A DNA stretch of 64,000 nt from Acidimicrobiia bacterium (GCA_022821685.1 JAJEDD010000020.1:1-64000), one strand, 5' to 3'; positions 22,134 to 31,109 are shown, numbered from the stretch's first letter. The notes: a model not told the origin generated them from the letters alone. A program made the numbers and translations.

Positions 22134-23024
22134 GTGTCCGGGTCGTCAGGCGCAGCTGCCACTCGGCTGGTGATCCATGCCGACGACGTCGGCATGAACC
22201 ACGGCGCCAACCGGGCCTTCGTGGAACTGTCGCACCTCGGCACCATCACGGCCGGCTCGGTGATGGTGCCGTGCCCGTGGTTCAGCGAGATCGCCGAGGC
22301 GGCCGCGGCCGACTCGAGCCTCGACTGCGGCGTCCACCTGACCCTCACCTCTGAGATGACCCACTACCGCTGGGCTCCGATCACCCGGCCAGAGCCGTCA
22401 TCGGGCCTCGTCGACGATCACGGTTATCTGTGGCCCGACGTGGCCTCGGTGCGCCGCCGCGCCCACCCCGACGCGGTCGAGGCCGAGTGGCGGGCCCAGG
22501 TGGAGCGGGCCCGGGCCGCGGGCATCGACGTCACCCACCTCGACGCCCACATGGGCTCGGCCTTGGCCCCCGAATGGTGCGACCGGTACGTGTCTCTCGG
22601 CATCGAGCTCGACATCCCGGTGCTGCTGACCGCGGACTTCGCCGACTACGGGCCCGGCGACCACCTTCAAGGCGCCGATCATGGCCCCTACCGCGAGGCG
22701 GTTGCCGAAGCGCTGGCCGCCGGCATGCCGGTGTTCGACGAGGTGCTCGAGACCGACTTCTCGCGCCCGCGGCAGCGCAGCGCCGACTACAGGGCCATGC
22801 TCGGCAGTCTCGACAAGGGTCTCGTGTACTGCGCCTTCCACCCCAACGCGCCCGGCGGCGCCGAGATCGAGGCGATCGAGCCCGACCAGTTCCATGTCCG
22901 CACCGACGAGTACCGGCTCTTCGGCACCCCGGACTGGAAGCAATGGCTGGAGGCCTGCCCGTACACGCTCACCACCATGCGCCAACTGCGTGACGGCTGG
23001 CGAGCCCCGAGGCCGAGCGAATAA
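22134..23024 (+). CDS. ChbG/HpnK (YdjC-like) deacetylase
   Basis: A 296-residue metal-dependent carbohydrate deacetylase. RLVIHADDVGMNHGANRAF holds the metal-binding Asp pair, and VTHLDAHMGSAL holds two His. CGVHLTLTSEM follows the usual ChbG layout. The C-terminal part (CAFHPNAPGG) is also family-like. Members remove N-acetyl groups from chito-oligosaccharides or related amides; the substrate here is unknown. It starts with GTG and diverges from the PhyH gene. The last codons (RPRPSE) run into repeat-derived DNA. Confidence 0.88.
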   Translation: MSGSSGAAATRLVIHADDVGMNHGANRAFVELSHLGTITAGSVMVPCPWFSEIAEAAAADSSLDCGVHLTLTSEMTHYRWAPITRPEPSSGLVDDHGYLWPDVASVRRRAHPDAVEAEWRAQVERARAAGIDVTHLDAHMGSALAPEWCDRYVSLGIELDIPVLLTADFADYGPGDHLQGADHGPYREAVAEALAAGMPVFDEVLETDFSRPRQRSADYRAMLGSLDKGLVYCAFHPNAPGGAEIEAIEPDQFHVRTDEYRLFGTPDWKQWLEACPYTLTTMRQLRDGWRAPRPSE

Positions 23025-23180
23025 GAGCAGGCGCGGATTGCTCCCGAGCGTCTCGCGGGCAGCCTTGTCATTCCCGCTCTTGTTCGCTGCGCTCACGGGC
23101 CGCTCGGGCCACGGCCTCGCTAGGGGCTCTGCGGGAACCGCAAGCGGGAAGGGTCTATCCGCTCGGCCTCCAAGAGCTGG
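23015..23180 (+). repeat. Dispersed repeat, short-linker form with long left flank
   Basis: The left flank GCGGATTGCTCCCGAGCGTC is shared with the copy at 4560. Then come the core (from about 23071), CTCACGGGCCGCTCGGGCC, and a right end CTATCCGCTCGGCCTCCAAG. No gene is supported between 23180 and 23372. Confidence 0.9.
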
Positions 23181-23372
23181 CTGCGGGTCGCCGCAGATAT
23201 TTCACTCGCAGACGATCCGGGTTGGTGACTAGGGTCGCGGGCGGATCGCCGAACCCCTGCGCACTGCGCCGACGGCTCGGCCCCGGGTCGGAGCGCCCCG
23301 GCGAGGTCTCGCTCCCTTCGACGCCGCCGACGGTTGCGGCGGCGGTCTCTCCATGCCGAAAGGAGCACTCCC

Positions 23373-23987
23373 ATGCCCTCCACCGTCCCCATGACCGGAA
23401 CCCTGCAGATCGCGGCGGCCCTGGTATTCCACCTGCCGGGCGCTCGACTCGAGCTGGCCGGCTCCAGCGGCCACCGCTGCTCGATCGGGCCCATGACCGA
23501 TCCTCGCTGCACGCTGCACCCCGCCGAGTTCCGCCAGCTGGTGCTGGCCGCCGACGACTGCTCGATGCTCGCGTCGATGCTGGGCTTCGCGGTGTCGGAC
23601 GAGCCGACGCTGACGCTTACCTCGTCGGGCATAGACATGGACCACCTCGGAGGCGGCCTGTACCGGGTGGCGGGTTGCGAGACCACATCGTACGCGTTCA
23701 CCACATCGCTGTCCGCCGGCCAGGTGGACAACGTCCTGGCGAGCCTCAACGCGCCCCTGGCCCCCGACATGGTGGAGGCTCGGGGCGACGAGGACGTGGC
23801 GCTGTGCGCCAACCTGGTGCGCGACGACGGCCTCGGCGTGACGCTGGTGGCGATCAGTCCGCTGAGGCGCGAGGACCTTCTCCGCTGCGAGGCCGTGGCC
23901 CGAGCGTCGGTGTCGGCGTGCCTGGTGGCCGAGATGGAGCTGCTGACCCAGGGCTTCGACGAGACCCCCTCCGAGACACGGTCCTGA
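23373..23987 (+). CDS. Hypothetical protein, 204 aa
   Basis: I do not recognise a family. The protein begins PSTVPMTGTLQIAAALVFHL and contains HLPGARLELAGSSGHRCSIG and TDPRCTLHPAEFRQLVLAADD. The central part (TLTLTSSGIDMDHLGGGLYR) and CETTSYAFTTSLSAGQVDNV suggest a mixed alpha/beta soluble protein with five to six Cys. No signal peptide or membrane helix. AAAGGAG lies 7 nt upstream of ATG 23373, fixing the start. It is flanked on both sides by dispersed repeats. Confidence 0.65.
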   Translation: MPSTVPMTGTLQIAAALVFHLPGARLELAGSSGHRCSIGPMTDPRCTLHPAEFRQLVLAADDCSMLASMLGFAVSDEPTLTLTSSGIDMDHLGGGLYRVAGCETTSYAFTTSLSAGQVDNVLASLNAPLAPDMVEARGDEDVALCANLVRDDGLGVTLVAISPLRREDLLRCEAVARASVSACLVAEMELLTQGFDETPSETRS

Positions 23988-24009
23988 TCGCGGGCTTCGC
24001 TCGCGGGGC

Positions 24010-24144
24010 CGTTCCCGCTCTTGTTCGCTGTGCTCACGGGCCGCTCGGGCCACGGCCTCGCGAGCTCGGCTTCTGGCATTCCCGCTCTTGTTCGCTGCGC
24101 TCACGGGCCGCTCGGGCCACGGCCTCGCAAGCTCGGCCTCTGGG
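24010..24144 (+). repeat. Two tandem short-form dispersed repeats
   Basis: Units start at about 24013 and 24079, a period of about 66 bp, each with the core and CTCACGGGCCGCTCGGGCC. They end at the stop codon of the alcohol dehydrogenase gene. The same arrangement, short units in tandem abutting a convergent stop, is seen at 1-206. Confidence 0.93.
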
Positions 24145-25236
24145 TCAGCCGTTGGGGAGCAGGACGGTGCGGGCCTCGGTGCCGGACTGGAGGGCGTCGA
24201 AGGCGTCTTGGAGGCCGTCGAGGCCCGCCGTGTGTGAGATCATCTCGTCGAGCTTGAGCCGGCCCCTCAGATAGAGGTCGACCAGCATGGGAAAGTCCTT
24301 GCGGGGCCGGGCGCCGCCGGCGCGGATGCCCAGCAGGCTCTTATTCTGGTGCAGATCCAGGAACGGGTAGGTCACCCTCGCCCCCAGATCGGGAACCCCC
24401 ACCGCGGCCACGTTGCCTCCGGGGCGGGTCATAGAGATGGCCTGGGCCAGCAGGGCAGTGTCGCCGACCACCTCGAAGGCGTGGTGAACCCCCGCCGGGC
24501 ACAGCGACTTGACCGCGGCGACCGGGTCGAAGTCGTCGCCGTCGGCCAGCACGAAGTCGGTGGCCCCGAACTCTCGGGCCAGCGCCTCCTTGGCCGCGGC
24601 CCGGTCTATGGCGACAATGGCCGAGGCGCCGGACAGCCGGGCGGCCTGGATCACGTTGAGCCCCACCCCGCCCGCGCCGATCACCGCCACCGTGTCGCCG
24701 ATCTGCACTCTGGCCCGGTTGAACACCGCCCCGGCGCCGGTGGCCACGCTGCAGCCGACCAGCGCGGCCGCGGCCAGCGGCATCGCGGCAGGGATGGGGA
24801 TGCACTGGCTCTCGCTGACGGTGGTCTGCTGCACGAAGGCGCCGATGTTGGCGAAGTTGTAGACGGGGCGGCCGTTCTCGGCGAAGGGCTGTTTCAGCGA
24901 CCCGAGCGCCGAGTTGGTGCAGTTGCCCGGATCGCCGCTCTCGCAGTCGTCGCAGTGTCCGCAGTTGCCGAAGGTGGACAGGATCACATGGTCGCCGACC
25001 GAGCAGTAGGTGACGGCCGCGCCGGTCTCGACCACCACCCCGGCCGCCTCGTGGCCGGGCACCAGCGGGGTGGGCAGGTGGTACTTGCCCAGCACGCAGC
25101 TCAGATCGCTGCCGCAGACCCCGGCGGCCCGGACCTCGACTCGCACCTGGCGCGGCGTCAGCGCTCCCACCAGTTCCAAGTCGTCCGATAGACGGACGCT
25201 GTCGGTGGTGGTGCCCTCCAGTATCAGTCCCTGCAC
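24145..25236 (-). CDS. Zinc-dependent alcohol dehydrogenase (MDR family)
   Basis: A 363-residue medium-chain dehydrogenase. The catalytic zinc site is AAGVCGSDLS with GHEAAGVVVE; the structural zinc loop is CGHCDDCESGDPGNC (four Cys). The Rossmann motif is VAVIGAGGVGLNVIQAARLSG. LVGCSVATGAGAVFNRA resembles the S-hydroxymethyl-glutathione/mycothiol-type class III enzymes, so an aldehyde- or thiol-adduct substrate is possible. The GTG at 25236 is selected by homology (start VQGLILEG); the frame is open to 25473, through the repeat, but that part is not conserved in style. Confidence 0.9.
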   Translation of the reverse strand: MQGLILEGTTTDSVRLSDDLELVGALTPRQVRVEVRAAGVCGSDLSCVLGKYHLPTPLVPGHEAAGVVVETGAAVTYCSVGDHVILSTFGNCGHCDDCESGDPGNCTNSALGSLKQPFAENGRPVYNFANIGAFVQQTTVSESQCIPIPAAMPLAAAALVGCSVATGAGAVFNRARVQIGDTVAVIGAGGVGLNVIQAARLSGASAIVAIDRAAAKEALAREFGATDFVLADGDDFDPVAAVKSLCPAGVHHAFEVVGDTALLAQAISMTRPGGNVAAVGVPDLGARVTYPFLDLHQNKSLLGIRAGGARPRKDFPMLVDLYLRGRLKLDEMISHTAGLDGLQDAFDALQSGTEARTVLLPNG

Positions 25237-25404
25237 CGCGGAGGCTCTCAGGCGCAGGCTCTCAAGCGCGCCGGCTCTCGTGCGCGCAGAGGCCCGCCAG
25301 CGTCGATCTTCACCCTGCCGACAATACCGCCGTCCACCGACCGGGACAGTGGCGGATCGGCACCGTGGAGCGATGGGGGCCAAGCGCGAGCGCGGGCAGT
25401 TGCC

Positions 25405-25538
25405 AGCCCGTCGCGTCGCAGCGGGGTCATTCCCGCTCTTGTTCGCTGCGCTCACGGGCCGCCCAAACCCCACGCGTCACAGCCCACGGCCTCGCCCGCA
25501 TGAACCGGAATCGCTCGCCTATTCGCTCGGCCTCTAGG
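25405..25538 (+). repeat. Dispersed repeat, long-linker form, between divergent genes
   Basis: Left flank CCCGTCGCGTCGCAGCGGGG, then the core, the long linker with CCCAAACCCCACGCGTCACA, and the right end CTATTCGCTCGGCCTCTAGG. It fills most of the ~350 bp between the alcohol dehydrogenase and DsbA-like starts. Confidence 0.93.
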
Positions 25539-25585
25539 GCCGACACCGTGACATCGGCACCGTGGATCGCCGCCGAGCAGGTGCG

Positions 25586-26296
25586 ATGATGGGCTACATG
25601 ACCGACACCGTCGACACCGGCGTGGTGGACTTCCATTTCGATGTGCTGTGCCCGTGGGCCTACCAGACCTCGAAGTGGATCCGCGACGTGCGAAGCCAGA
25701 ACGGGCTGGAGATCAACTGGCGCTTCTTCAGCCTGGAGGAGATCAACCGCTTCGAGGGCAAGAAGCACCCGTGGGAGCGGCCCTGGTCGTACGGCTGGTC
25801 GCTGATGCGCATCGGCGCGGTGCTGCGCCGCCGCAGCATGGACCAACTCGACGCCTGGTACGAGCGCTCGGGCCGTGCCCTCCACGAGGAGGGGCTGCGG
25901 GTGCACGAGCCCGACGTGGCCCGGGCCCTGCTCGGCGAGATCGGCCTCGATCCGGCCACCGTGGACGAGGCGCTCGACGATGCCAGCACCCACGACGAGG
26001 TGCGCCGCGAGCACGACCGGGTGGTGGCCGCCGGCGGCTTCGGAGTGCCCACGCTGTTCTTTGGCGACCAGGCCCTGTTCGGGCCGGTGCTGATCGACCC
26101 GCCCCACGGCGCCGAGGCGCTGCGACTGTGGAGCGCGGTGACGGCCTGGCTGGAGTTCCCGCACCTCTACGAGATCCAGAGGCCCAAGTCCCACCACGAC
26201 GACCGGGTGATCGCGGAGACGTTCCGCCCCTACCTCGAAGCCCGCGACTGGGTCAGCATCAACCGCGGCGAGGTCATCGACTTCGACCGCTCCTGA
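25586..26296 (+). CDS. DsbA/FrnE-type thioredoxin-fold oxidoreductase
   Basis: A ~236-residue DSBA-like protein. [20 protein letters not shown] has the thioredoxin-fold start with CPWA, where the second Cys of CxxC is absent, so it may act like a glutathione- or mycothiol-transferase/isomerase rather than a disulfide oxidase. [20 protein letters not shown] is the conserved cis-Pro region near the C-terminus. Cytoplasmic: no signal peptide. The start is uncertain among GTG 25562 and ATGs at 25586, 25589 and 25598. The dispersed repeat follows the stop. Confidence 0.8.
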   Translation: MMGYMTDTVDTGVVDFHFDVLCPWAYQTSKWIRDVRSQNGLEINWRFFSLEEINRFEGKKHPWERPWSYGWSLMRIGAVLRRRSMDQLDAWYERSGRALHEEGLRVHEPDVARALLGEIGLDPATVDEALDDASTHDEVRREHDRVVAAGGFGVPTLFFGDQALFGPVLIDPPHGAEALRLWSAVTAWLEFPHLYEIQRPKSHHDDRVIAETFRPYLEARDWVSINRGEVIDFDRS

Positions 26297-26327
26297 AGTG
26301 CTGCGGCTCGGATCCTGGACCCGCTCA

Positions 26328-26470
26328 GAGGCCGAGCGAATAGGCGAGCGATTCCGGCCCATACGGGCGAGGCCGTGGGCTGTGACGCGTGGGGTTTGGG
26401 CGGCCCGTGAGCGCAGCGAACAAGAGCGGGAAAGACCCCCTTGCGACGCGAGAGACTCTCACCTATCCGC
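26328..26470 (-). repeat. Dispersed repeat, long-linker form, between convergent genes
   Basis: Complementary to the copy at 25405: AGAGGCCGAGCGAATAGGCG, CCCATACGGGCGAGGCCGTG, TGTGACGCGTGGGGTTTGGG, the inverted core, then CCCCTTGCGACGCGAGAGAC. The DsbA-like gene is therefore flanked by two long-form copies in inverted orientation. Confidence 0.93.
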
Positions 26471-26478
26471 GCACCCTC

Positions 26479-27711
26479 TCAGGCGGCGGCTCGGGTGCGG
26501 CGCAGCAGGGGATCGGCGAGCTTGAGGCCCCGGTCGACTGCGTCGAGGACACGCGGCGCCAGCCCCTCGGTGTCGCCGTCGATCAGGTTGCCCATCACCT
26601 GAAGGGTGATGTTGGCGACGGTCTGGGTGCCGACGGCCAGGCGCAGCCCGTTGCGCAGGATCCAGGGATGGCCGATCAGGAAGCTGAAGCGCCGCCCGGT
26701 GCGCAGGAACCCGTCGAAGCGCTCTGAGATGATGCGGTCGTAGGCGCCGGGGGCTCCGGCCGGATCTTCCAGGAACAGGTCGGCCAGGATCATCCCCGAC
26801 TCCAGGCCGTAGTCGATGCCCTCGCCGTTCATCGGGTTGATCAGGCCGGCCGCGTCGCCCACCGCCGCCCACCCGGCGCCGTGGCGGCGGACCGTGCTCA
26901 TTGGCAGCCGCCAAGCCCGGGGCCGCTCCAGGAAATCGCCGAGCCCCCACTCGGACGCCACCAGTTCCCGATAGTCCCTCAACAGTTGGTTGAGGTTGAG
27001 CCTTCGGAAGCCTTTCATGGTGGACATCGAGCCTGCGCCGATGTTCACGGTGCCGTCGCCGGCGGGGAACATCCACCCGTAGCCCGGAACCCAGCCCCCC
27101 TCGGCCCCCCGAAGGGTGAGGCAGGCCTCAAGGTGCCGGTCGGCGTGGCGGGGGCTACCGGCGTAGGTCCGGATGGCGAGGCCGAAGGGCTCGTCGTCGG
27201 ATCGCTCCGCGCCGAGCATGCGGGCCGCTGCGCCGGGCGCGCCGGTGGCCAGCACCACCAGGTCGGCCAGCCAGCGCCCGCTGCCGGCAACGCCCTCCAC
27301 GCCGACCACTCGGCCGTTGTCGGCGAGGACGGGCATCACCTCGGTGTTCCACAGGATCTCGGCCCCGGCCGCCTCGGCCGCCTCCACGAGGTGCCGGTCC
27401 AGTGCCCGTCGGGGCCACACCGCCCCGTGGGGGCCGAAGCGGTTGCCGTCGGGCCACAGCAGCTCGCGGCGGGTGCTGCCCGCGATCATCCGCAGGCCGT
27501 CGATGCGATGGGCGCCGTCGAGGCCGATGCCGAGCTCTTTGAGGGCGGCCACCGCCCTGGGGGTCAGCCCGTCGCCGCACACTTTGTCGCGACCGGGCGG
27601 CCCCTTCTCGAAGACGGTCACCCGGGCGCCGCGGCGGGCCGCGGTGATGGCGGCGGCCGCCCCCGCCGGCCCGGCCCCGATGACGGCAAGATCACACTGC
27701 GCCGGGACCAT
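26479..27711 (-). CDS. Geranylgeranyl reductase-family FAD oxidoreductase
   Basis: A 410-residue flavoprotein. LAVIGAGPAGAAAAITAARRG is the FAD-binding Rossmann motif; FEKGPPGRDKVCGDGLTPRA is the hallmark CGDG region of geranylgeranyl reductases, and GWAAVGDAAGLINPMNGEGI is the second FAD motif. In actinobacteria such enzymes reduce isoprenoid double bonds, for example on menaquinone or polyprenyl lipids (menJ-like). The substrate is not certain. The ATG at 27711 fits the family start. Dispersed repeats lie on both sides. Confidence 0.9.
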   Translation of the reverse strand: MVPAQCDLAVIGAGPAGAAAAITAARRGARVTVFEKGPPGRDKVCGDGLTPRAVAALKELGIGLDGAHRIDGLRMIAGSTRRELLWPDGNRFGPHGAVWPRRALDRHLVEAAEAAGAEILWNTEVMPVLADNGRVVGVEGVAGSGRWLADLVVLATGAPGAAARMLGAERSDDEPFGLAIRTYAGSPRHADRHLEACLTLRGAEGGWVPGYGWMFPAGDGTVNIGAGSMSTMKGFRRLNLNQLLRDYRELVASEWGLGDFLERPRAWRLPMSTVRRHGAGWAAVGDAAGLINPMNGEGIDYGLESGMILADLFLEDPAGAPGAYDRIISERFDGFLRTGRRFSFLIGHPWILRNGLRLAVGTQTVANITLQVMGNLIDGDTEGLAPRVLDAVDRGLKLADPLLRRTRAAA

Positions 27712-27719
27712 GAAGCCCC

Positions 27720-27816
27720 CTAGAGCCCGAGCTTGCGAGGTCGTGGCCCGAGCGGCCCGTGAGCGCAGCGAACCGGAGCGGGACAGGCACCCCTGCGACG
27801 CGACGAACTCTCACCC
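27720..27816 (-). repeat. Dispersed repeat, reverse, slightly diverged
   Basis: TAGAGCCCGAGCTTGCGAGG, then GTCGTGGCCCGAGCGGCCCG, the inverted core with GAACCGGAGCGGG, and CCCTGCGACGCGACGAACTC. Lies between the reductase start and the ABC ATPase stop. Confidence 0.88.
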
Positions 27817-27829
27817 ATTTGTGCTCGCC

Positions 27830-28657
27830 CTAGTGGGTGTGGGGTCCGTGGGTTTGATTGTCGGGGTCGCAGCTGTCGCCGTGGTGGCCGGTGCCGTGGG
27901 CGTGGTGGCCGTGGCCGTGGTCGTCGAGCAGGAGGATGTCGTGGTCGTGGTCGTGGTCGGCATGGTCCCCCAGCAGCCGGTCCCCGAACGTCTCCCGCAG
28001 CCGCTCCTCGGTGAGCATCTCGTCGGGGGCGCCCGCGGCCACCAGTCGGTTGGCCAGCAGCACCACCGAGTCGCAGTGCCGAGCCTCGTCGAGGTGGTGG
28101 GTAGTGATGATCACCACCGCGCCCCGGCTGGCGTAGTCCTCGATCACGCCCAGGATCCGCTCCTGGCTGGGGATGTCGAGGCCGGTGACCGGCTCGTCCA
28201 GCATGATCACATCGGGCTCGCATGCCAGCACCTGCGCGATTCTCACCCGCTGCTGCTGTCCGCCGCTGAGGTCGCCGAAGCTGCGGCGGGCGAACTGGTT
28301 CACGTCGAGCTGCTCGCCCGCTTTGTGCATGGCGGCACGGTCCGAGCCCCTCAGCCGCCCGACCAGCCCCCGCTCGCGGTAGCGGCCCATGGCCAGCACC
28401 TCGCCCGCGGTTATCGGCATCCAGCCGGCGGCAAGGTGCTGGCACACGTAGGCCAGATTCTCCGCCATGCCCCGGATGGTTCCCGAGGTGGGCTTCTGCA
28501 GACCGGCCAGGCACTCCAGCATGGTGGTCTTGCCCGAGCCGTTTACCCCCATAACCGCGGTGGCCGTGCCCGGCTCGAAGGTATGGCTCACGTTGTCGAG
28601 GGCGGTGACCTGGTCGAACTCGACGGTGAGGTCGGTGATCTCGACGGCGCTGACCAT
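27830..28657 (-). CDS. znuC: Zinc/manganese-type ABC ATPase, ZnuC-like, with His-rich tail
   Basis: A 275-residue ABC ATPase. Walker A is GVNGSGKTTML, the signature FGDLSGGQQQRVRIAQVLA, Walker B PDVIMLDEPVTGLD, and the switch His is in IITTHHLDEAR. The C-terminal ~45 residues are packed with His and Asp (DHDHDHD, HGHGHHAHGTGHHG), typical of proteins handling zinc. No permease or binding protein is adjacent; the matching ZnuA/ZnuB and Zur-like genes lie at 34.3-37.1 kb, so the transporter is encoded at two loci (inference). ATG 28657 is chosen by homology; an upstream frame to 28855 is repeat DNA. Confidence 0.87.
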   Translation of the reverse strand: MVSAVEITDLTVEFDQVTALDNVSHTFEPGTATAVMGVNGSGKTTMLECLAGLQKPTSGTIRGMAENLAYVCQHLAAGWMPITAGEVLAMGRYRERGLVGRLRGSDRAAMHKAGEQLDVNQFARRSFGDLSGGQQQRVRIAQVLACEPDVIMLDEPVTGLDIPSQERILGVIEDYASRGAVVIITTHHLDEARHCDSVVLLANRLVAAGAPDEMLTEERLRETFGDRLLGDHADHDHDHDILLLDDHGHGHHAHGTGHHGDSCDPDNQTHGPHTH

Positions 28658-28667
28658 CACAAGGCTC

Positions 28668-28822
28668 GCCGACAGGTACGGGCGTCTCGCGGTGCGGCGC
28701 GGTGTCTCCCGCTCTTGTTCGCATCGCTCATGGGCCGCCCAAACCCCGACAACACAGCCCACGGCCTCGCTCGGATTGTCGCGGCACCGCTCACAGATCC
28801 TCTCCCATTCGCTCGGCCTCTG
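28668..28822 (+). repeat. Dispersed repeat, long-linker form, diverged
   Basis: TCTCGCGGTGCGGCGCGG flank, a core with TTCGCATCGCTCATGGGC, linker CCCAAACCCCGACAACACAG, and right end CCATTCGCTCGGCCTCTGG. Separates the divergent znuC-like and ung genes. Confidence 0.88.
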
Positions 28823-28896
28823 GCGCCAACGGTATCCGGCCACGCCAGCCACCATCGCGGCGGGACCGCCCGGCCGCTGATCTACGGTGGGCGGCG

Positions 28897-29580
28897 ATGG
28901 GGACCAAGACCGACTGGAACCCGCTGCTGCGAGGCGAGTTCGACAAGCCCTACTGGCGCGATCTGCAGGGCTTCGTGCGAGCCGAGCGGGACCGCCACCA
29001 AGTGTTCCCGCCCCACGACGAGGTGTTCGCGGCCCTGCACCTCACCCCGCACGCCTCGGTCAAGGTGCTGATCCTGGGCCAGGACCCCTACCACGGCCCC
29101 CGCCAGGCCCACGGGCTGTGCTTCTCGGTGCGCCCCGGTGTGGCCAAGCCGCCGTCGCTGGTGAACATCCTCGAAGAGCTGCACAACGACATCGGCGCAC
29201 CGGTGCCCAACCACGGCTCGCTGGAGCACTGGGCCCGCCAGGGGGTGCTGCTGCTGAACGCCACCCTCACCGTTCGGGCCCGCCAGGCTGCCAGCCACCA
29301 GCGGCGGGGCTGGGAGACGTTCACCGACGAGGTGATCCGGGTGGTCAACGACAAGGACGAGCGGGTGGTGTTCATCCTGTGGGGTGGCTCGGCCCGCCGC
29401 AAGAGGGCGCTGGTGGACGCCGGCCGCCACACGGTGATCGAGTCGGCCCACCCCTCGCCACTGTCGGCCTCGGGCGGATTCTTCGGCAGCCGGCCCTTCA
29501 GCCGGGCCAACGAGGCCCTAGTAGCGGCCGGCCGCGAGCCCGTCGATTGGGCAATCGGTGACCATCGGCCGAGCGAATAG
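28897..29580 (+). CDS. ung: Uracil-DNA glycosylase, family 1
   Basis: A 227-residue enzyme that removes uracil from DNA at the start of base excision repair. KVLILGQDPYHGPRQAHGLC is the catalytic water-activating motif with its Asp; LLLNATLTV and VFILWGGSARRK follow; ESAHPSPLSASGGFFGSRPF holds the minor-groove His loop. Length matches family members. The last residues (GDHRPSE) come from sequence resembling the right end of the dispersed repeat (GGCCGAGCGAATAG), suggesting the repeat supplied the stop codon. Confidence 0.96.
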   Translation: MGTKTDWNPLLRGEFDKPYWRDLQGFVRAERDRHQVFPPHDEVFAALHLTPHASVKVLILGQDPYHGPRQAHGLCFSVRPGVAKPPSLVNILEELHNDIGAPVPNHGSLEHWARQGVLLLNATLTVRARQAASHQRRGWETFTDEVIRVVNDKDERVVFILWGGSARRKRALVDAGRHTVIESAHPSPLSASGGFFGSRPFSRANEALVAAGREPVDWAIGDHRPSE

Positions 29581-29691
29581 GCACTTGCGCGGCGCCAGCG
29601 TTCCCGTTACGGTCGAGATGAACCTTCAACGGTGTAATTTGCGCCGCAGAGAACGCCACAGAGAACGCCACAGAGAATGGAGAGTGTCCTC

Positions 29692-30249
29692 ATGGAACCT
29701 GGCATTGACAGCAGCGAGAATCCAACCGAGCGGGCCGGGTTGGCCCACCTCTGGTTCATGGCCGACAGCCCCGCCGGACCGGTGTTCGTGGCCCACTCCA
29801 ACGGTTGGGTCTCCGGACTCCAGATCACCCCTGGCGGACGCGAGCCCGATCCGGGCCGCTTCGTCGATTACATGCGCGACGAGGTGGGCACCGAGGTCGA
29901 TCCCGATCCCGACCCCGACCCCAAGCTGGTGGCCCGGGTGAGCGAGGCCCTGGCCACCGGACGCACCGACGTGCCGGTGGACCTGTCGTCGCGCTCCGCG
30001 TTCCACCAGGAGGTGCTGAGGGCCACGGCCCGCATCCCCTGCGGCGAGGTGCGCACCTACGGCGAGCTGGCCGCCACCGTGGGCCGGCCCCGAGCGGCCC
30101 GGGCGGTGGGCACGGCCATGGCCCGCAACCCGGTTCCGCTGCTGATCCCGTGTCATCGGGTGGTGCCCAGCAGCGGGGGAGTGGGCAACTACGGCTACAG
30201 CCCCGAAACAAAGGCCAAGCTGCTGGCCGGCGAAGGCGTCGTCCTGTAG
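29692..30249 (+). CDS. ogt: Methylated-DNA--protein-cysteine methyltransferase
   Basis: A 185-residue suicide repair protein for O6-alkylguanine. The acceptor site IPCHRVV is at about residue 153, with RTYGELAATVGRPRAARAVG as the helix-turn-helix that flips the base, and NYGYSPETKAKLLAGEG following. The N-terminal domain is of the short Ogt type. ATG 29692 follows GGAG at 9 nt; ATG 29677 is an alternative. A 12-bp sequence AGAGAACGCCAC occurs twice in tandem just upstream (from 29647). Confidence 0.93.
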   Translation: MEPGIDSSENPTERAGLAHLWFMADSPAGPVFVAHSNGWVSGLQITPGGREPDPGRFVDYMRDEVGTEVDPDPDPDPKLVARVSEALATGRTDVPVDLSSRSAFHQEVLRATARIPCGEVRTYGELAATVGRPRAARAVGTAMARNPVPLLIPCHRVVPSSGGVGNYGYSPETKAKLLAGEGVVL

Positions 30250-30268
30250 AGGGCACGCAGTCGACCAC

Positions 30269-30286
30269 CTCCGGCAATCGCCGGAG
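30269..30286. terminator. Bidirectional hairpin between convergent ogt and udk
   Basis: CTCCGGC-AATC-GCCGGAG is a perfect 7-bp stem with a tetraloop in the 56-bp gap between two convergent stops. TTCTT follows on the plus strand. A rho-independent-like terminator is likely. Confidence 0.6.
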
Positions 30287-30305
30287 CCGTTCTTGATGAG
30301 CCTCG

Positions 30306-30929
30306 CTAGCGGGCTGTTGCTGGGACCGCGGCGGGCAGCAGGGCCATCAGCTCGTCGGCTAGTTGGTCGGCTTCGGCGATGCCCATGATCCGGTCGGCCC
30401 GGTGGCGGCTGGGCTGAACGTAGGCGTCGTGCATGGGGGCGACCGTGGCCGCGAACTGGCGGCGCACATGGTCCTCGGGCCGGCCCCGCTCGATCATGTC
30501 GCGCCGGATGCGGCGCTGGAGCCGCACCTCCTCGGGGACGTCCATGAATATCGAGTAGTCGAGCCGCTCCAGCACCTCCTCGAAGGCCAGCAGCAGGATG
30601 CCCTCCACCAGCAGCAGCCGGGCCGCCTCCACCCGCTCGAACCGGCCGCTGTGGGTGTGGGTGGCGAAGTCGTAGATCGGCACGTCCACATCGAGGCCCT
30701 GCCTCAGCGAGTCGAGATGGTGCAGGAACAGGCCGCTGTCGAGGGAGTCGGGATGGTCGAAGTTGCCGCGGCGCCGCTCGTCGAAGGGCAGGTGCGACAG
30801 GTCGCGGTAGTAGGCGTCGAAGGCGAGCACGCTCACCTCGTGCTCGTCGAGCCGCTCCAGCAGGCGACGGGTGAGTGTGGTCTTGCCCGCGCCGGAGCCG
30901 CCGCAGATCCCGAACACGAACCGGTCCAC
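30306..30929 (-). CDS. udk: Uridine kinase
   Basis: A 207-residue P-loop kinase that phosphorylates uridine and cytidine in pyrimidine salvage. GICGGSGAGKTTLTRRLLER is the Walker A; DAYYRDLSHLPFDERRRGNFDHPDSLD contains the substrate-binding Asp and the NFDHP motif; VPIYDFATHTHSGR and LLLVEGILLLAFEEV are conserved strands; RRIRRDMIERGR is the lid. GTG start at 30929. Transcribed toward ogt. Confidence 0.93.
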   Translation of the reverse strand: MDRFVFGICGGSGAGKTTLTRRLLERLDEHEVSVLAFDAYYRDLSHLPFDERRRGNFDHPDSLDSGLFLHHLDSLRQGLDVDVPIYDFATHTHSGRFERVEAARLLLVEGILLLAFEEVLERLDYSIFMDVPEEVRLQRRIRRDMIERGRPEDHVRRQFAATVAPMHDAYVQPSRHRADRIMGIAEADQLADELMALLPAAVPATAR

Positions 30930-31058
30930 GGGCCGACACCATAGTTGGCATGGCCCGTGCAGGGCGGACTCGCCCGGTAGGCGCTTCCACTGCTGTGGCT
31001 CAACCGAAAGCCTATATCAACATATTTCAGTACTTGTGACGTATGCTAACGGCAGACC

Positions 31059-31109
31059 GGAGTCGGCCCCCTGCGAGCATCATGACCACTGAGCCAGGGG
31101 GTCGGCTCC
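31059..31109 (+). ncRNA. 15-bp stem-loop in the udk upstream region
   Basis: GGAGTCGGCCCCCTG (31059-31073) and CAGGGGGTCGGCTCC (31095-31109) pair completely on the plus strand, using two G-U wobbles, around a 21-nt loop. On the minus strand the same positions would be A-C mismatches, so selection for a plus-strand RNA is possible. TATGCT at 31042 could be a -10 box. No coding role is seen in 30930-31165. It may be a small RNA or a terminator for the gene at 31166. Confidence 0.35.

Noticed and set aside
26328..26470. Rho-independent terminator shared by convergent genes
   Set aside because: The sequence is a copy of the dispersed repeat, which also occurs at divergent promoters and inside operons, so a terminator role is not general.
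27830..28657. ATPase of an iron or cobalamin importer
   Set aside because: The His/Asp-rich tail and the orphan znuA/znuB pair nearby favour a zinc/manganese system, although the assignment is by inference.
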